64,000 nt of DNA from Vibrio sp. UBA2441. Lineage in GTDB: Bacteria > Pseudomonadota > Gammaproteobacteria > Enterobacterales > Vibrionaceae. The notes below the pieces were generated by a model. That model was not told the origin of the DNA. It worked only from the letters and a program-made list of their open reading frames with translations, and searched no databases. The position numbers and the translations under genes are program-made. Positions 16,135-28,000 of the stretch are shown here, in pieces (the first letter of the stretch is position 1; the number at the start of each line of letters is the position of its first letter). The stretch is from assembly GCA_002342685.1 (NCBI GenBank), contig DDQN01000059.1, positions 1 through 64,000 of the forward strand, in the 5' to 3' direction.

Positions 16135-17622
16135 ATGCAGGGCCTGGATAGTCGTACTTTTTTTAATCAATCGCAAAAACGTACGTGGATAGATACCGAT
16201 ATTACTGTTGGTCATTCTAATGGCTTGATACCGTGTGATGTGGATGATGGATATGCGCTTGGCGTTTTGTTCAGAAGCCAGGAAATTGACATTGTGGGCT
16301 TAAGCTCGACATTGGGCAATACCAGTGACATCGAAGTTTCTACAAAAATTGCCACTAAGTTCGCCGCAAAGTTTGGCCCGACAAGCTTAAGGGTCTCTAA
16401 AGGCAGTTCTGTTTTTTTCTCAGAAGCGGAAGGAAAAGAGCTTCCAGATGCGGTTAAGAACCTCGCAGAAGAGTTGAAGCAGGGGCCTCTTACTATACTG
16501 GCAATCGGCGCTCTGACTAACGTTGCTTTACTGATCAAACACTTTCCTGAACTGGTGAAAAATATTCAAGAAGTGGTATGCGTTGCAGGTCGAAGAAATA
16601 AAGAGCAACATTTCGTCGCGAACAAACGACAGCGCCGACCATTTAGAGATCTCAACTTCGAAGTAGATGAAGCCGCCTTTGATGTCCTGCTCAATAGCGA
16701 TGCAAAAGTTACGCTCATTCCTTTCGAAGTTTGTAGCGACGTCTGGATCGATTTTCATGAGCTTTGGCAGATGCGTAACGGAAGCTCATTAGCCGAGTAC
16801 CTTGAAAAGCACTCTCTAATTTGGGCTGCAGAGTGGGCAACCTTGTTCCATTCAAAAGAGGGCTTCATACCGTTTGATATGGTAGCAGCGGCTTACGTTG
16901 TAAACCCAGACTGGTTTGTGGTTAAACAATGGCACACTCAGGTCCAGTCAGGTCCGAGTGATACAGGTAAACACAAAACCAAGGACTATTTAATCTGTAA
17001 CGAAGCGTTAGACTCAGGTAAGGAGGTAGGGTACGCCGTCGAGATTGTACCTGACGCGGAACCAGAGCTATTCAAACGTCTGACACAGCAAGATATAAGT
17101 AGTTTCGTACTCGGCTTGTCACATGTAAACATCATTGTTGAAGATGTTGATAGCGCAGCAGACTACTATCATAAAGTCCTTGGATTTGAACGTGCTATCG
17201 ACGTTCAAGGCGAAAAGATGGACTACCGCAATATATCGATGAATGAGTTTAATCAAGACGCAGGGCTAGCGAAAGAAGACGTTAAAGTGGATGTCCTGTT
17301 CCTTAAGCACCCATATGCATCGGTATATTTAGAGTTAATGCGCTACCAGAGCCCTAAAGGGAAGTCCGAAATTCCCCCGCAACCAAAAACCTATGATCTG
17401 GGCGGGCCCAGACACATCGCCCTAGAGGTATCCAACTGCACAGCTGTATTTAATTATCTAAAAACTCAAGAGGGGGTCACTATGATTGATTCTTCTAAAG
17501 AGTATCACCCGGAGAAACTAAATGGGTTTCCTATTTCGTTCTTCTACTGGGTAGACAAATACGGTGTCCAGTGGGAAATGGAAGAGGGGCGTCGCGTCGG
17601 CACTGCCCGAGGTATAATCTAA
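16135..17622 (+). CDS. Nucleoside hydrolase-VOC (glyoxalase-like) fusion protein
   Basis: A 495-residue cytoplasmic protein with two unrelated halves. Residues ~15-310 are an inosine/uridine-preferring nucleoside hydrolase domain: the calcium-binding aspartate cluster appears as WIDTDITVG and, after a short insert, DVDDGYAL. ILAIGALTNVALL and FEVDEAAFDVLL match later family motifs. Residues ~325-485 are a vicinal-oxygen-chelate domain starting GLSHVNIIVEDVDSAADYY, with the second module GGPRHIALEVSN and a terminal WEMEEG. Each domain looks complete. I know no characterised enzyme with this pairing, and cannot say whether the VOC half acts on the freed base or sugar. A strong AAGGAG site precedes the ATG. 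It lies 50 bp after the cyclase gene and is followed by a terminator. Confidence 0.85.
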   Translation: MQGLDSRTFFNQSQKRTWIDTDITVGHSNGLIPCDVDDGYALGVLFRSQEIDIVGLSSTLGNTSDIEVSTKIATKFAAKFGPTSLRVSKGSSVFFSEAEGKELPDAVKNLAEELKQGPLTILAIGALTNVALLIKHFPELVKNIQEVVCVAGRRNKEQHFVANKRQRRPFRDLNFEVDEAAFDVLLNSDAKVTLIPFEVCSDVWIDFHELWQMRNGSSLAEYLEKHSLIWAAEWATLFHSKEGFIPFDMVAAAYVVNPDWFVVKQWHTQVQSGPSDTGKHKTKDYLICNEALDSGKEVGYAVEIVPDAEPELFKRLTQQDISSFVLGLSHVNIIVEDVDSAADYYHKVLGFERAIDVQGEKMDYRNISMNEFNQDAGLAKEDVKVDVLFLKHPYASVYLELMRYQSPKGKSEIPPQPKTYDLGGPRHIALEVSNCTAVFNYLKTQEGVTMIDSSKEYHPEKLNGFPISFFYWVDKYGVQWEMEEGRRVGTARGII

Positions 17623-17688
17623 ACGCTATAAAAGAAGATGTACCTCGTGTTATCGCTTGGTTTAATTGAGTTATGACGATAAAAATAC

Positions 17689-17721
17689 AAACCTCCAGTC
17701 CGCAATGCGTCCTGGAGGTTT
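17689..17721. terminator. Bidirectional terminator
   Basis: AAACCTCCAG (17689-17698) and CTGGAGGTTT (17712-17721) form a perfect 10-bp stem with a 13-base loop, with A-rich sequence on the left and T residues on the right. It sits between two convergent genes and can serve both. Confidence 0.82.
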
Positions 17722-17746
17722 TCAGTTATATCACTCAGCTGACGTG

Positions 17747-19000
17747 CTATTTTAGTCTCGGTTGGGTTATTACTTCTTTCAAATATATTTCTACGCGGCG
17801 GTTTTTATCAGCAATATTGCTGATTAATTCAGACTCACCTTTACCAACAATACTCATGATTTCTTTTGGTATTTCAAACTGTTCATGAAGCCTATCGGAA
17901 ACAGATTCTGCTCTTTTTACCGATAATTTTTGATTATATGATGAGCCACCAACAGCTGACGTGTGACCAGTAATAGTAAGGGTTTTTATTTGGTGCTTAT
18001 TGATAAAGTCTGCCATTTCTTGCACTTTGGTATAATCTTCGTTATCAATAATGGCACTATCATTTTGGTAATATATAACCAGTCCCATCTCTGCTAGTTC
18101 TTCAACTTGCTGTGTGCAGCCAAACTCGTCAGTAAAGTGGGTTAGTGGAGTCCCTTTACATTGATCCATTGAATCGGCAACGCCATCTTTATCAGTGTCT
18201 ACCATTGGCTCTGGTTCTGGCTCTGGTTCTGGCTTAAGCTTAGGCTCTGCTAAGGTAGAAGCTAATTGGTTATTAGTTGGCTCAGGGTCATTAGAAAATA
18301 ACCAATAACGCAACCCAATGGAGGTAAATTGGACGGTATCTCTATCAATAGGAATATGTTGGTAACTTAAGAAAAGCTGTATGTCATTGTTTAGTTGATA
18401 ATTTAGTTCGGCACCAAACCAAATGCTATTACCCGATTGCTTAGCACTCCCAACATTGGTTGAAGTTTGATCCGAAGTGTCTATTTCGGCCGTGGAATAA
18501 TCTCTTTTCCAGTCAAAATACCCCACTTTACCGCTAACACTAATATCGTTAACTAATTCCATAGAGGCAATCAAACTCAGGTTTAGTCCTTTCCCTGTCT
18601 CTGGGTATACATGTTCCGCCAAATCATAAAATGCATCTATATCTGTTGTTTCACCAGTAAACTTTACATGGCGGTTTCCCAGATCCATATATCCAGCTTC
18701 TGCACTGAAAATATGATTAAATTTATAACCAAGGAAAGCGGCTCCTCCGAGATCACTATCTTTGATGCTGAAATTGCTGGCAGATACACCTGCTGCGCTA
18801 TATAAATCATCTATGCTACCAGACGAGATATCCGTAGCGGCATAACCAAATTGCCCACCGATATACCAGTTAGCAGTATTAGTGTTATCTTTTGCTATTG
18901 ATATTGGGCTAAACAGCAACGCACATAAGCTAAATGTAACAGTTCTGGTATAGCAATGTTGTGTCAAGCCACCGCTTAGTTGATTAATAAAATGGTTCAT
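17747..19000 (-). CDS. OmpA-family outer-membrane protein
   Basis: A 417-residue exported protein. It has a signal peptide ending near ISIAKDN, an eight-stranded OmpA-like beta-barrel (about 45-240, starting WYIGGQFGYA), a Pro-Glu-Pro hinge, one thrombospondin-3-like calcium repeat (DTDKDGVADSMDQC) and a C-terminal OmpA peptidoglycan-binding domain with TITGHTSAVGGSSYNQKLS and the NRRVEI end. It should anchor the outer membrane to peptidoglycan. The ATG directly follows the TAA of the giant surface-protein gene with zero spacing, and its AAGGA site is inside that gene. The two are therefore translationally coupled and probably function together at the cell surface. The assignment of the fold is firm. 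Confidence 0.9.
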   Translation of the reverse strand: MNHFINQLSGGLTQHCYTRTVTFSLCALLFSPISIAKDNTNTANWYIGGQFGYAATDISSGSIDDLYSAAGVSASNFSIKDSDLGGAAFLGYKFNHIFSAEAGYMDLGNRHVKFTGETTDIDAFYDLAEHVYPETGKGLNLSLIASMELVNDISVSGKVGYFDWKRDYSTAEIDTSDQTSTNVGSAKQSGNSIWFGAELNYQLNNDIQLFLSYQHIPIDRDTVQFTSIGLRYWLFSNDPEPTNNQLASTLAEPKLKPEPEPEPEPMVDTDKDGVADSMDQCKGTPLTHFTDEFGCTQQVEELAEMGLVIYYQNDSAIIDNEDYTKVQEMADFINKHQIKTLTITGHTSAVGGSSYNQKLSVKRAESVSDRLHEQFEIPKEIMSIVGKGESELISNIADKNRRVEIYLKEVITQPRLK

Positions 19001-22000
19001 TTAAGCGATATCCTTCCTACGAATGTTCAATCTGAATCCAGTCAATCTCATCAAGGTTAACAAGATCAAAAATAGTAATAATTTAATTGATGAAGTACCA
19101 CCACTTTTAGTCTCTGCGGTTACTTGATGGCTACTCTGAATGACAAGAATATGTAAAGTCGCTTCAGCCTGATTTCCCGCACTATCTTCAATGACATAGG
19201 TAATTGACTCTTCACCATAGAAATTGCTTTCCGGTGTGTAAGAGAGAGTTCCGTCATCGTTAATCACGATACTATTATTTGATGATGAGACACTAAACAA
19301 CGAGATGACATCATCAAAAGGGTCACTGTCATTGTTAAGAGGGGAGATGACAATACTCGTCCCTTGTTCAATACTGACAGAGTCGTCGATAGCAACGGGT
19401 GGTTGATTAACTACGATAGTTATCATCACTTTTGCTGAATGGGTACCGCCATTACCATCTGAAATACCATACTGAATCTCATCTGTTCCAATGAAATCTG
19501 TAGGGGGAAGGTATTGAACAGTATTATTAATAATACTCACCGTTCCTAAGCTGGCATTGGCCGAAGTGATGGTTATGTTATCTTCATCCTCATCAGAATC
19601 GTTACTTAATACATCTATATTAAGTGCTTTATTTAGGTCAAAGATAGCAGTGTCATCTACTGCTACAGGTACGTTATTTGAGTTTAACATCACCCCTACG
19701 TAACCTGGATCGACGATAGTACCGTTGATTTGTCCATCATCATCATTGGGGCCACCGTCTTCTATTGTGAGTTGAATACACCAGTCGCCTTCATTCATAC
19801 CTGCTACCCAAATGCTTCCCCCCGGAGGAGGGCAGTACCCGGGATCACCTTTGGTTGATTTGATTAGGTTCGAACCGTCTTCGATGAAGAATCCCCAGCC
19901 AGAACCTTCACGGAATTTACGATATACCGGGTTGATCGGAATTGGGTTTCGTAGCGGCATCACGATACTAAATGTTTGTTTATTATCTGGAAGGTCATAG
20001 GCGATGAAATCATAAATACCACCTATGTTTGTTGCTTCTGTGTCACTCTGAGTCGCTCGGCCTGACTCGACGTCACTATCCGTAATGAGCACGCCACCTG
20101 TTTCCCCATTTAATGTATAGTCACCGCGACGTAAGCATACGCCGGGACTCCCCTCAACAAGATAACCATCTTGTACTGTGCTCAGCTCGGGTAATACATT
20201 ACATTCGTCAATTCTATCCAGATAATCGGGGATACCATCACCATCTAGGTCCTGATAATTTTCTACGTTGTCCGGGATCAAGTCACCATCACTATCGGCC
20301 GATGTCAGTACCTCTAGTTGTTCAAAAACCTGAATATATATTTTTTCATAGACTGATTTCGCGGGGGATCCAGAATCGGATACAGTTAATTCGATATGAT
20401 AAATACCTAGCGCCAAGTTTAATGGGTCAAACTGGAAAGTAGTTGTATCTGTACTTTGGTTAATAATCTGAGAGTCACTGCTAGACCAGTCATAACTAAA
20501 GGTATCCCCAATATTAGGGTCATAAACCTGAGATTCTATTGTAATCACACCGCCAGTTTTAGTGACGCTCAACCTTTTCTGATCCTGCTGTGATGCGGAG
20601 AGCGTGAGTTTTGGTGCAATATTATCTTCAGAGATAGTTACAACGTGTGTGTACTTATTACCTATATTAAGAGACTCGTCCAAACTGACCTCAATGGTTT
20701 CGCCTCCGTCGCTAATAGTATCTTGTAATATCTCTAGTTGGATATTCGCTTCTGTACCGGACTCGATGACAACAACGCCATCTGCCAATGAGTGATCCTG
20801 AGCAAACTGCGCTGTACCACCGACTGTATAAGGTATCGATAAGGGATAAACCTCAGATTCACCGTTAAGGTATACACTGACATTGACGCTTTCGCCCTCT
20901 AGCACGGTTTGGTCTTTTCTTAATGATACCAGAGGGGTAACACAAATTTTCTGTGGAGCGATACTTGTTCTTCCCTCACTGTCGGATGCAGTCCAATAAA
21001 TAGTGTTAATGCCTGGTGGAAACCATGTTGCATTATCTACAAGGGATACAGGTAAAGTATTTCCAAATCGATCCGTTGCTGATGCCATAGGAAGATCAAC
21101 TTTGGTATACAGGGCGTTTGCGTTAACTGATAACGGCCCACATAAGTTCTCAGGAACGGTAATAGCAGGAGACAATGCTGACTCAGAAACATCAAACGTT
21201 AGTTCAACGGTTGCCTGAGCAGTTTCACCATCAGGATCAGTAATCACATATTTGATTTCAACGTTACCAGTTTGCCCCGTAACGGGTTGATATTCAATTT
21301 GGTTGTTGCTGATCTCTACTGAGCCAATGGTCGCCTCAGCAGATAGTATGCTGATGATGTCGTCATTTGGATCGCTATCATTTGTTAATACACTTAAAGA
21401 GATCACATTCCACTCACTGACCGAGTAGTCATCATCTACCGCCACTGGAGGACTATTGGTAGTAATGCTTTCAGCGAAGTTGGCTGTTACGGTACAAGAA
21501 CTCGTAATGGCATTGGTTGTGTAAGTTGAACCGGACAGGCTTCCGCTACAACCTGTTACACTGCTAACGTTATATCCAGAATCTGGTGTAACCGTAAATG
21601 AAGTGGCAGTTCCGCTGCTAACGCTTTGGACTGTGCTTGGAGACAAGCTGCCGCCATTGCCAGCTATAGGTGTCACATTATGTATGTCGGGAGTAGAGCT
21701 AAAGCTGGCAGATACAGAACAATCACTAGTAATCGAGCCTGTAGTATAAGTTGAACCGGACAAGTTACCGTTACAGCCCGTAACGTTGTCAATGGTATAG
21801 CCTGAATCTGGCGTGACAGTAAATGATGTGGCTGATCCACTGTTGATGTTTTGTACAGTGCCCGGGGACAGACTGCCTCCATTACCGCTAACAGGTGTCA
21901 CATTATGGGTGTTGGGAATATAGCTAAAGCTGGCTGTCACGGAACAAGCACTGGTGATCGTGCCTGTGGTATAAGTTGAGCCGGACAGGCCGCCGTTACA

Positions 22001-25000
22001 ACCCGTTACGCTGTCAATGCTATAACTTGAATCTGGCGTGACAATAAATGATGTAGTTGCTCCATAGTTGACGCTTTGGACTGTATTTGGAGACAAACTA
22101 CCACCACTGCCCGCAACAGGAGTTACGTCATACTTGTTAAGAATAAAACTGGCCGTCACTGTACAATCACTGTTGATTGCACCCGTAATATAGGTTGAAC
22201 CGGACAGGCTACCGTTACAACCCGAAACACTGTCAATGCTATAACCTGAATCTGGCGTGACAGTAAATGAAGTCGATGTTCCCTCTATTACCGTTGTAGT
22301 CTCCGGGCTGACAGAGCCACCAGAGTTAGCTTGTGCTGTTACGGTATAGCTTAATCGGTATGCAAAGCCATTATGCTCTTCAATAACGCTCTGATTGGGA
22401 ATGATTACTTCCGCTTCATTTTCACCTACAACCTGAGTCCAGGATAGAGGCAGCTCTCCTGTTCCTTTTTGAATAGAAACGATCCAGCTTTCTGCAGGCG
22501 CTACGACCGAAAAGTATCCATCGCTATTTGTGTACGTGATATAACAAGTAGTGCTATATAAGTCAGAACAATCATCTTCCGCTTTGTGAATTCTGACCTC
22601 GACGGCATTAAATGGAATGTCGCTTCCTGTTACATATGTATCTCCGGATGCGTCATCTCTACTAAAAATATAGCCCGTGAGTACACCTGTACCTTCTCCG
22701 ATGACAGTAACATCTTCTGCTCGGGTCGATAACGGATCAAATGCCTGAATACCTATGCCTGAGTCGGCTTCTACAAGTACTTCATTTTGGTAAGTTCTCG
22801 CCCCTGCATCTGAAGAGATGTCTGCATTGAATGTTATGGTTACAGAGTCATTTGCGGGAATGGTCAGCCCATTCCATTGAGGTTGAGTGCTATTGTTGTC
22901 GGATACAGAAATAGTCGGCTCTGTTGATATATTGTCGACTTCTGCCGAGCTTGGTTGATAAGCAAACCCATCAGACAAGGTATCTGTCACTATTACATTC
23001 GTAATATCGGTTGATAGTGAATTAGTCAGTTTAATGGAGTATGTCGCAAATCCTCCAGCGATTGCCATTGGTGTACTTGTTGTTTTTTTAACGGAAACCC
23101 CACCAATAGTGGTAATGACTGAAGCGCTATCGGAGGCTGCATTATCAGCATCTATCGTTGCGGTACTGGTAAATGCACCCATTTCACCGGAAGGAAAAAC
23201 AATGACTTTCAAGTTACCGGATTCACCAGTTGCCAAATCACCAATGTGCCAGTTCAAATTGCCAGAGCTGCCAGTTACAGGTGCGCTGTCGGCTAACGGA
23301 GAGGCAGAATAATAGTTGAGCTGGTTTGGAAGTGCTTCTGTAATGTCTACATTCTCAGCAACGGCGTTACCCGTATTTTGGTAGGTAATGGACAGGGTTA
23401 TAGCACCAATAATATGGCTACCACTTGTTGCCGTTACCGGATTGTTTAGGACAATATTGCTATCGGAGATACTGATGATTTTCGCAGTGGTAGCGTTTAT
23501 TTTAATCAGTTGCCCCAGACTAAACTGGTCGCTCTGATCAACAAATATTGTTGCACTATTGCTAACATCGGCAGTCAGATTAGCAGCTGGATAGGCGGTA
23601 GAACCTGATTGATTGTGCAGAATAGATAACTGTGCACTGGCGGTGGCAACTATCACTGAACTCGCACTTTTATTTAACGCATTGCTGCCACTTACTGTCG
23701 CTGTATTTGTAATACTGCTATCACCGCTGTCTAAATGATTACTTATTTTAGCTGTAAATGTCAGAGTACTACTGCTGCCTGATACGAGATCGCCAATATC
23801 ATTAATAACCTGATTATTGATGGTGTCAAAACTAGCAGTGCCGACAGAAGACGTAATATTGCCTGTATAGGAAAGAGCGTTTGGAATAGGATTTTTAATA
23901 ACGACATCTTTGGCGGTCGAGGAACCATTGTTCGTCACTACAAGCGTATAAGTCACCGTATCATTTGGAGCTAAGCCAGATGAAGGAGTGACATTATTGG
24001 ATAGAGATAACGATGGATTACCACTAATATTGACGGTTACCGCATTACTGATAACTGGGGATAGTATATCAGCGGTTACAGTTACATCGTCTGTAATTGT
24101 GGTGATCCCTGCAGCTAAACTTGTAGTGCTGGCTAACATGGAGTAACTAAACGATTGTGATGATCCCGCTGCGATGGTTCCTAAGTCCCAGCTGATGGTA
24201 CCAGCGTTATTTGTGCAGCTATCAGAGCAACTATTGAAGTTGTAGTAGCTAGCAGTAGGTAAAACATTATTGATCACCACATTATTGGCAGAGGCACCAC
24301 CAATATTCGTTGCAGTTACGGTATAAGTAACAGTATCACTCGGAAAGATACTGGACTTATCAGAGAAGAGGCTTAGTGATAATTCCGCCACACCGCTACT
24401 GCTTGCTCCCGTGACATTAGTCCTAGCCGTGGCATTGACTTCTGACGTCTGATCACTACTGATGACCACAATACTAGTAAAGCTGTCGCCATCTGAACTT
24501 CCTTCACTAGCTACTCCCCTAAGGTAAAATTTGCCAGAGTCACCAGCTGAGATGGTACCAATTGAATATGAATGGGTGTTATCAGCAGAGCAACCAGCCC
24601 AGTTATTGTTGTCTATTGAGTATTCGCAACTAGTGAATCCAGAAGGCAAACTATCCACCAGAAGTACATTTGTAGCAGCTACCTCACCCGTATTGGCGTA
24701 ACTGGTAGTGTAAGTAAGCGTGGGTGTTGTTCCCGCGCTAATATTTACATCATCGACAACTTTAGAGATAACTAAACTGGCTGGTGGTGTCACACAAAAG
24801 CTCGACCCAGAAAGTGCGGCGGAGGTTCCACCAGAGATAGCATTGACTACTGAGCCGCCAAATTGGAACTGAGCCTCAAGCGTGTTTTGGTTGTGTGTGG
24901 ACTGAGCTTCGTATACCCACAATAAACGATGGTCTTTTTTTAAGGTGCCTGTTGGTGAAAAATTGGTGGTCAAAGCACCTGTCTGACTGCCTTTGAAGGT

Positions 25001-28000
25001 CACGGTCTCCTGACCAAGTAGAAGCAACGAACCATCAATGGAATTATAATCATAAACCGATGTGCGTAGATTTATGCCGTTACCGCTTTTTCTGTCTACA
25101 TAGATAGTACTGCTTAACTGACCACCATCAAACAAGATGTCTTGGGTATTAGCTGCGCCCTGATAAAACCGAATGGCTTCAATGAAGCCGTTGCTGGATG
25201 ATGGGGCGATTACGGTAACTGATGTGCCTGCATCAGAGGCGGTAGGGACAGGATATGTATTCGCCAGTTTTTGAGTGCCAGCATTTCCGACATCACCGCT
25301 AGTATTGCTGAAGTAGTATGCATTGCACATGCTACCGGTGATCCCGATATCAAGCTTTGATTCAATCTGAATACCATCTGTCCAGTTTATCGTGGCATTA
25401 TTGATGGCTGGATTTTGCTGAGTAAATGGGTCTGCGATAGTTGCTGTTAACGACACCGTACCCATTGCCGAGCTACTTACCGTTCCTATTGGCCAGGTAA
25501 CAATATCGTTGATTTCAGAGCAATTGTTACTACAACTAACAAAGGTCATACCGTCTGGGAGCGTATCAACGATTTCTACATTATCAGCAGATGCTGAGCC
25601 GTCATTTGCATAATTGAGCGTATAGGTAATGTTACTTCCAGGTGCTGCTTGTATGGCATCAGCTGTTTGGCTAAGAGACATCGCAGCCCTTCCTGTGGCA
25701 GCAATGCCTGTTACTGCAACCGTTGTTGAAGCGGTCTCAGTGATGGTTGATCCATCAGGGCCAATCGCAGAAAGTGGGACACTACTGGTATAAGAGGCTG
25801 AACTCCAGCTATTTGCGATGGTCACCGTATAGCTGACACTACCAGCTCCACCGGCCTCAATCGAACCAATTGTCCAGAACACATCGCTGCCTGATAAACC
25901 ACATGATGTACCATTGGTGCAATTTATATAATTGGTTCCAGTTGGCAGTGTCGTAATTAAGCTAGCATTACTAACGGGAACGAATGAGTCATTAGCGTAG
26001 TTAATAGTAAAAGTGATCTGTTCGCTTCCATCAGCAGCAACACTGTAACGATCGGGTATATTACTCACTGATAATCGTACAGAGTCGACAGATATTGCCA
26101 CGGGGTCACTAACAAGTGAACCAAACGATGTTTCTGCTGAAGCATTGTTGTTGTAAGTTCCCGGAATAGCTGGAGCCAACATATCAAAAAACAGATTGCT
26201 GCTGCTGCCAGAGGAGATAGTTAAAGGTGTATTAAAAGTCCAGGTTGATGTCTGGCCGTTAAATGTAGGTTCACTGAGAGTCACGCCTGAAGTGGTATTT
26301 GTTACATAAGAAAAACCTTCAGGTAAAACATCACTAATACTTGTAACAGTTATATCTTCTGTATTATTTGCAGGGTTACTTATTGCAATAGTATTGGTAA
26401 TTGTCCCACCGACAGGAATATTATTTGTGTTTGAAGTTAACTCTATTGTAGGGGCTAAACCACAGGCGTTAATTGCAGTGCCTATCAATGCAATTTGTTG
26501 CCCTGTTATTGTAGGGTTGCCGTACCAGTCTTCGGTTAACGAGGTTGATCGTATTGGAGAGTGACTCGGGAATTCAGATTCCTGATCAGGTAACCAGTTA
26601 TTACTGTTATAGATTTTGTTTTCAATGTTTCCCGCTAGATAAGAAAACGTTCTATTATTCACACCAGATGGGGCAACTCCATCATCAACCTTGCTGTTAT
26701 CGTCCAACGCCTGAACACCAATCAGATATTTGCCTTTTGGCAAACCACTGGCATCCCATGATGCAGACCAGGAGTTTAAGGTATTTGCGTCAAGGGTGGT
26801 ATTGCTTGAAATTTGCACCCATTGGCTGCCGACATCAGATGATGTTGCCTCACCGTCCCCATTGACGTCATACCAATAATAAAAATCTACAGTCTGAACG
26901 GATGAAATAACAACGCCATCTTGAAGTGCAAGTGTATCCTGTACTGTTGTATTGAGTTGGTAAGTTCCTGGGCAGCTATTTGGCGGTATAACTTCAACAC
27001 TTGAAATGATGGGCTGGCTGTAGGGTTCCGGTTGACTAAAGGATAAGTAGTCTCCAAACGGTGCTGTAACATTGGGATCCGCTAACCACTCTTTGCCAAT
27101 TGCACAATCTTTTTGAAGTGGGTTGTTAAGGCTGTTGGCGGTACAGAACATCATTGAAATAGGGGTGTCTCTAGTGATAGACGGTCCGCCTACATCACTG
27201 GCATCGAGCATGGCCAATGGAATTTGATAGTCGACAAAGTACTCTGTGCATGAATTTTTACTGATCAACTGAGCTCGAGTAGTACCGTAGTCCCACTGGG
27301 TTTCATCCGCCCCGTTAGTCCAGCTTTCTGTTGGTGTTAAGTTATTTGAGAAGTTTAGGATTTTCCCGTTATCACCAATAAAAGCTGTTGGGTTATGGCC
27401 AAGCAAGTGAATATTCGGATCGTTTTCATAATCGAGAGAGTGATTCGAGGCGTTTCCCCAGATTCCTGCTAGTCGGTCAATTGATTCGGAAGGGCTGCCA
27501 ATGGAGCCGTCTAAGTGAGCGGCTAAGCTTTTGTATCCAGTACCATCAAGGTCGAAAAAGACGGTCCATAAAGCTGATGACCAAGGGTTTCCGCTACTGA
27601 AGTTCCCCGCATTTTTTCCTGTTGCGTAATTATGCGCCGCCGATTCAACACGCCAACGAAACATGAGTACATCGTCGTCTTGTGTGTTGCCTTTATGTAG
27701 ATAGTAATAAACACTTGGAAGAGTTTGATCCAGACAAGATGATGCTACATTGACATAACTTTGCGGAGAGGTTCCACCATTAGATTGGTCTCTGGTTCTG
27801 GCATCAGCAATTTCATTTTGAAATCGCGTATAAGGTTTCCACTCGCCACATTGAGTCCCACAGTCTAAGGGACTTTGTGGTTCGGAGGGCCATGCTACGG
27901 GCTGATAATGAATGGCAGAACCTGTACTACTATTCCATGTTGGGGGATAAGGATCGGCTATTAATGACAATGAGAAAAAAAGGAAAATAGCTGGCAGGTA

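Noticed and set aside
19812..27714. Frames on both strands other than the giant surface-protein frame
   Set aside because: All lie inside the uninterrupted 9-kb coding frame and have no start signals or families.
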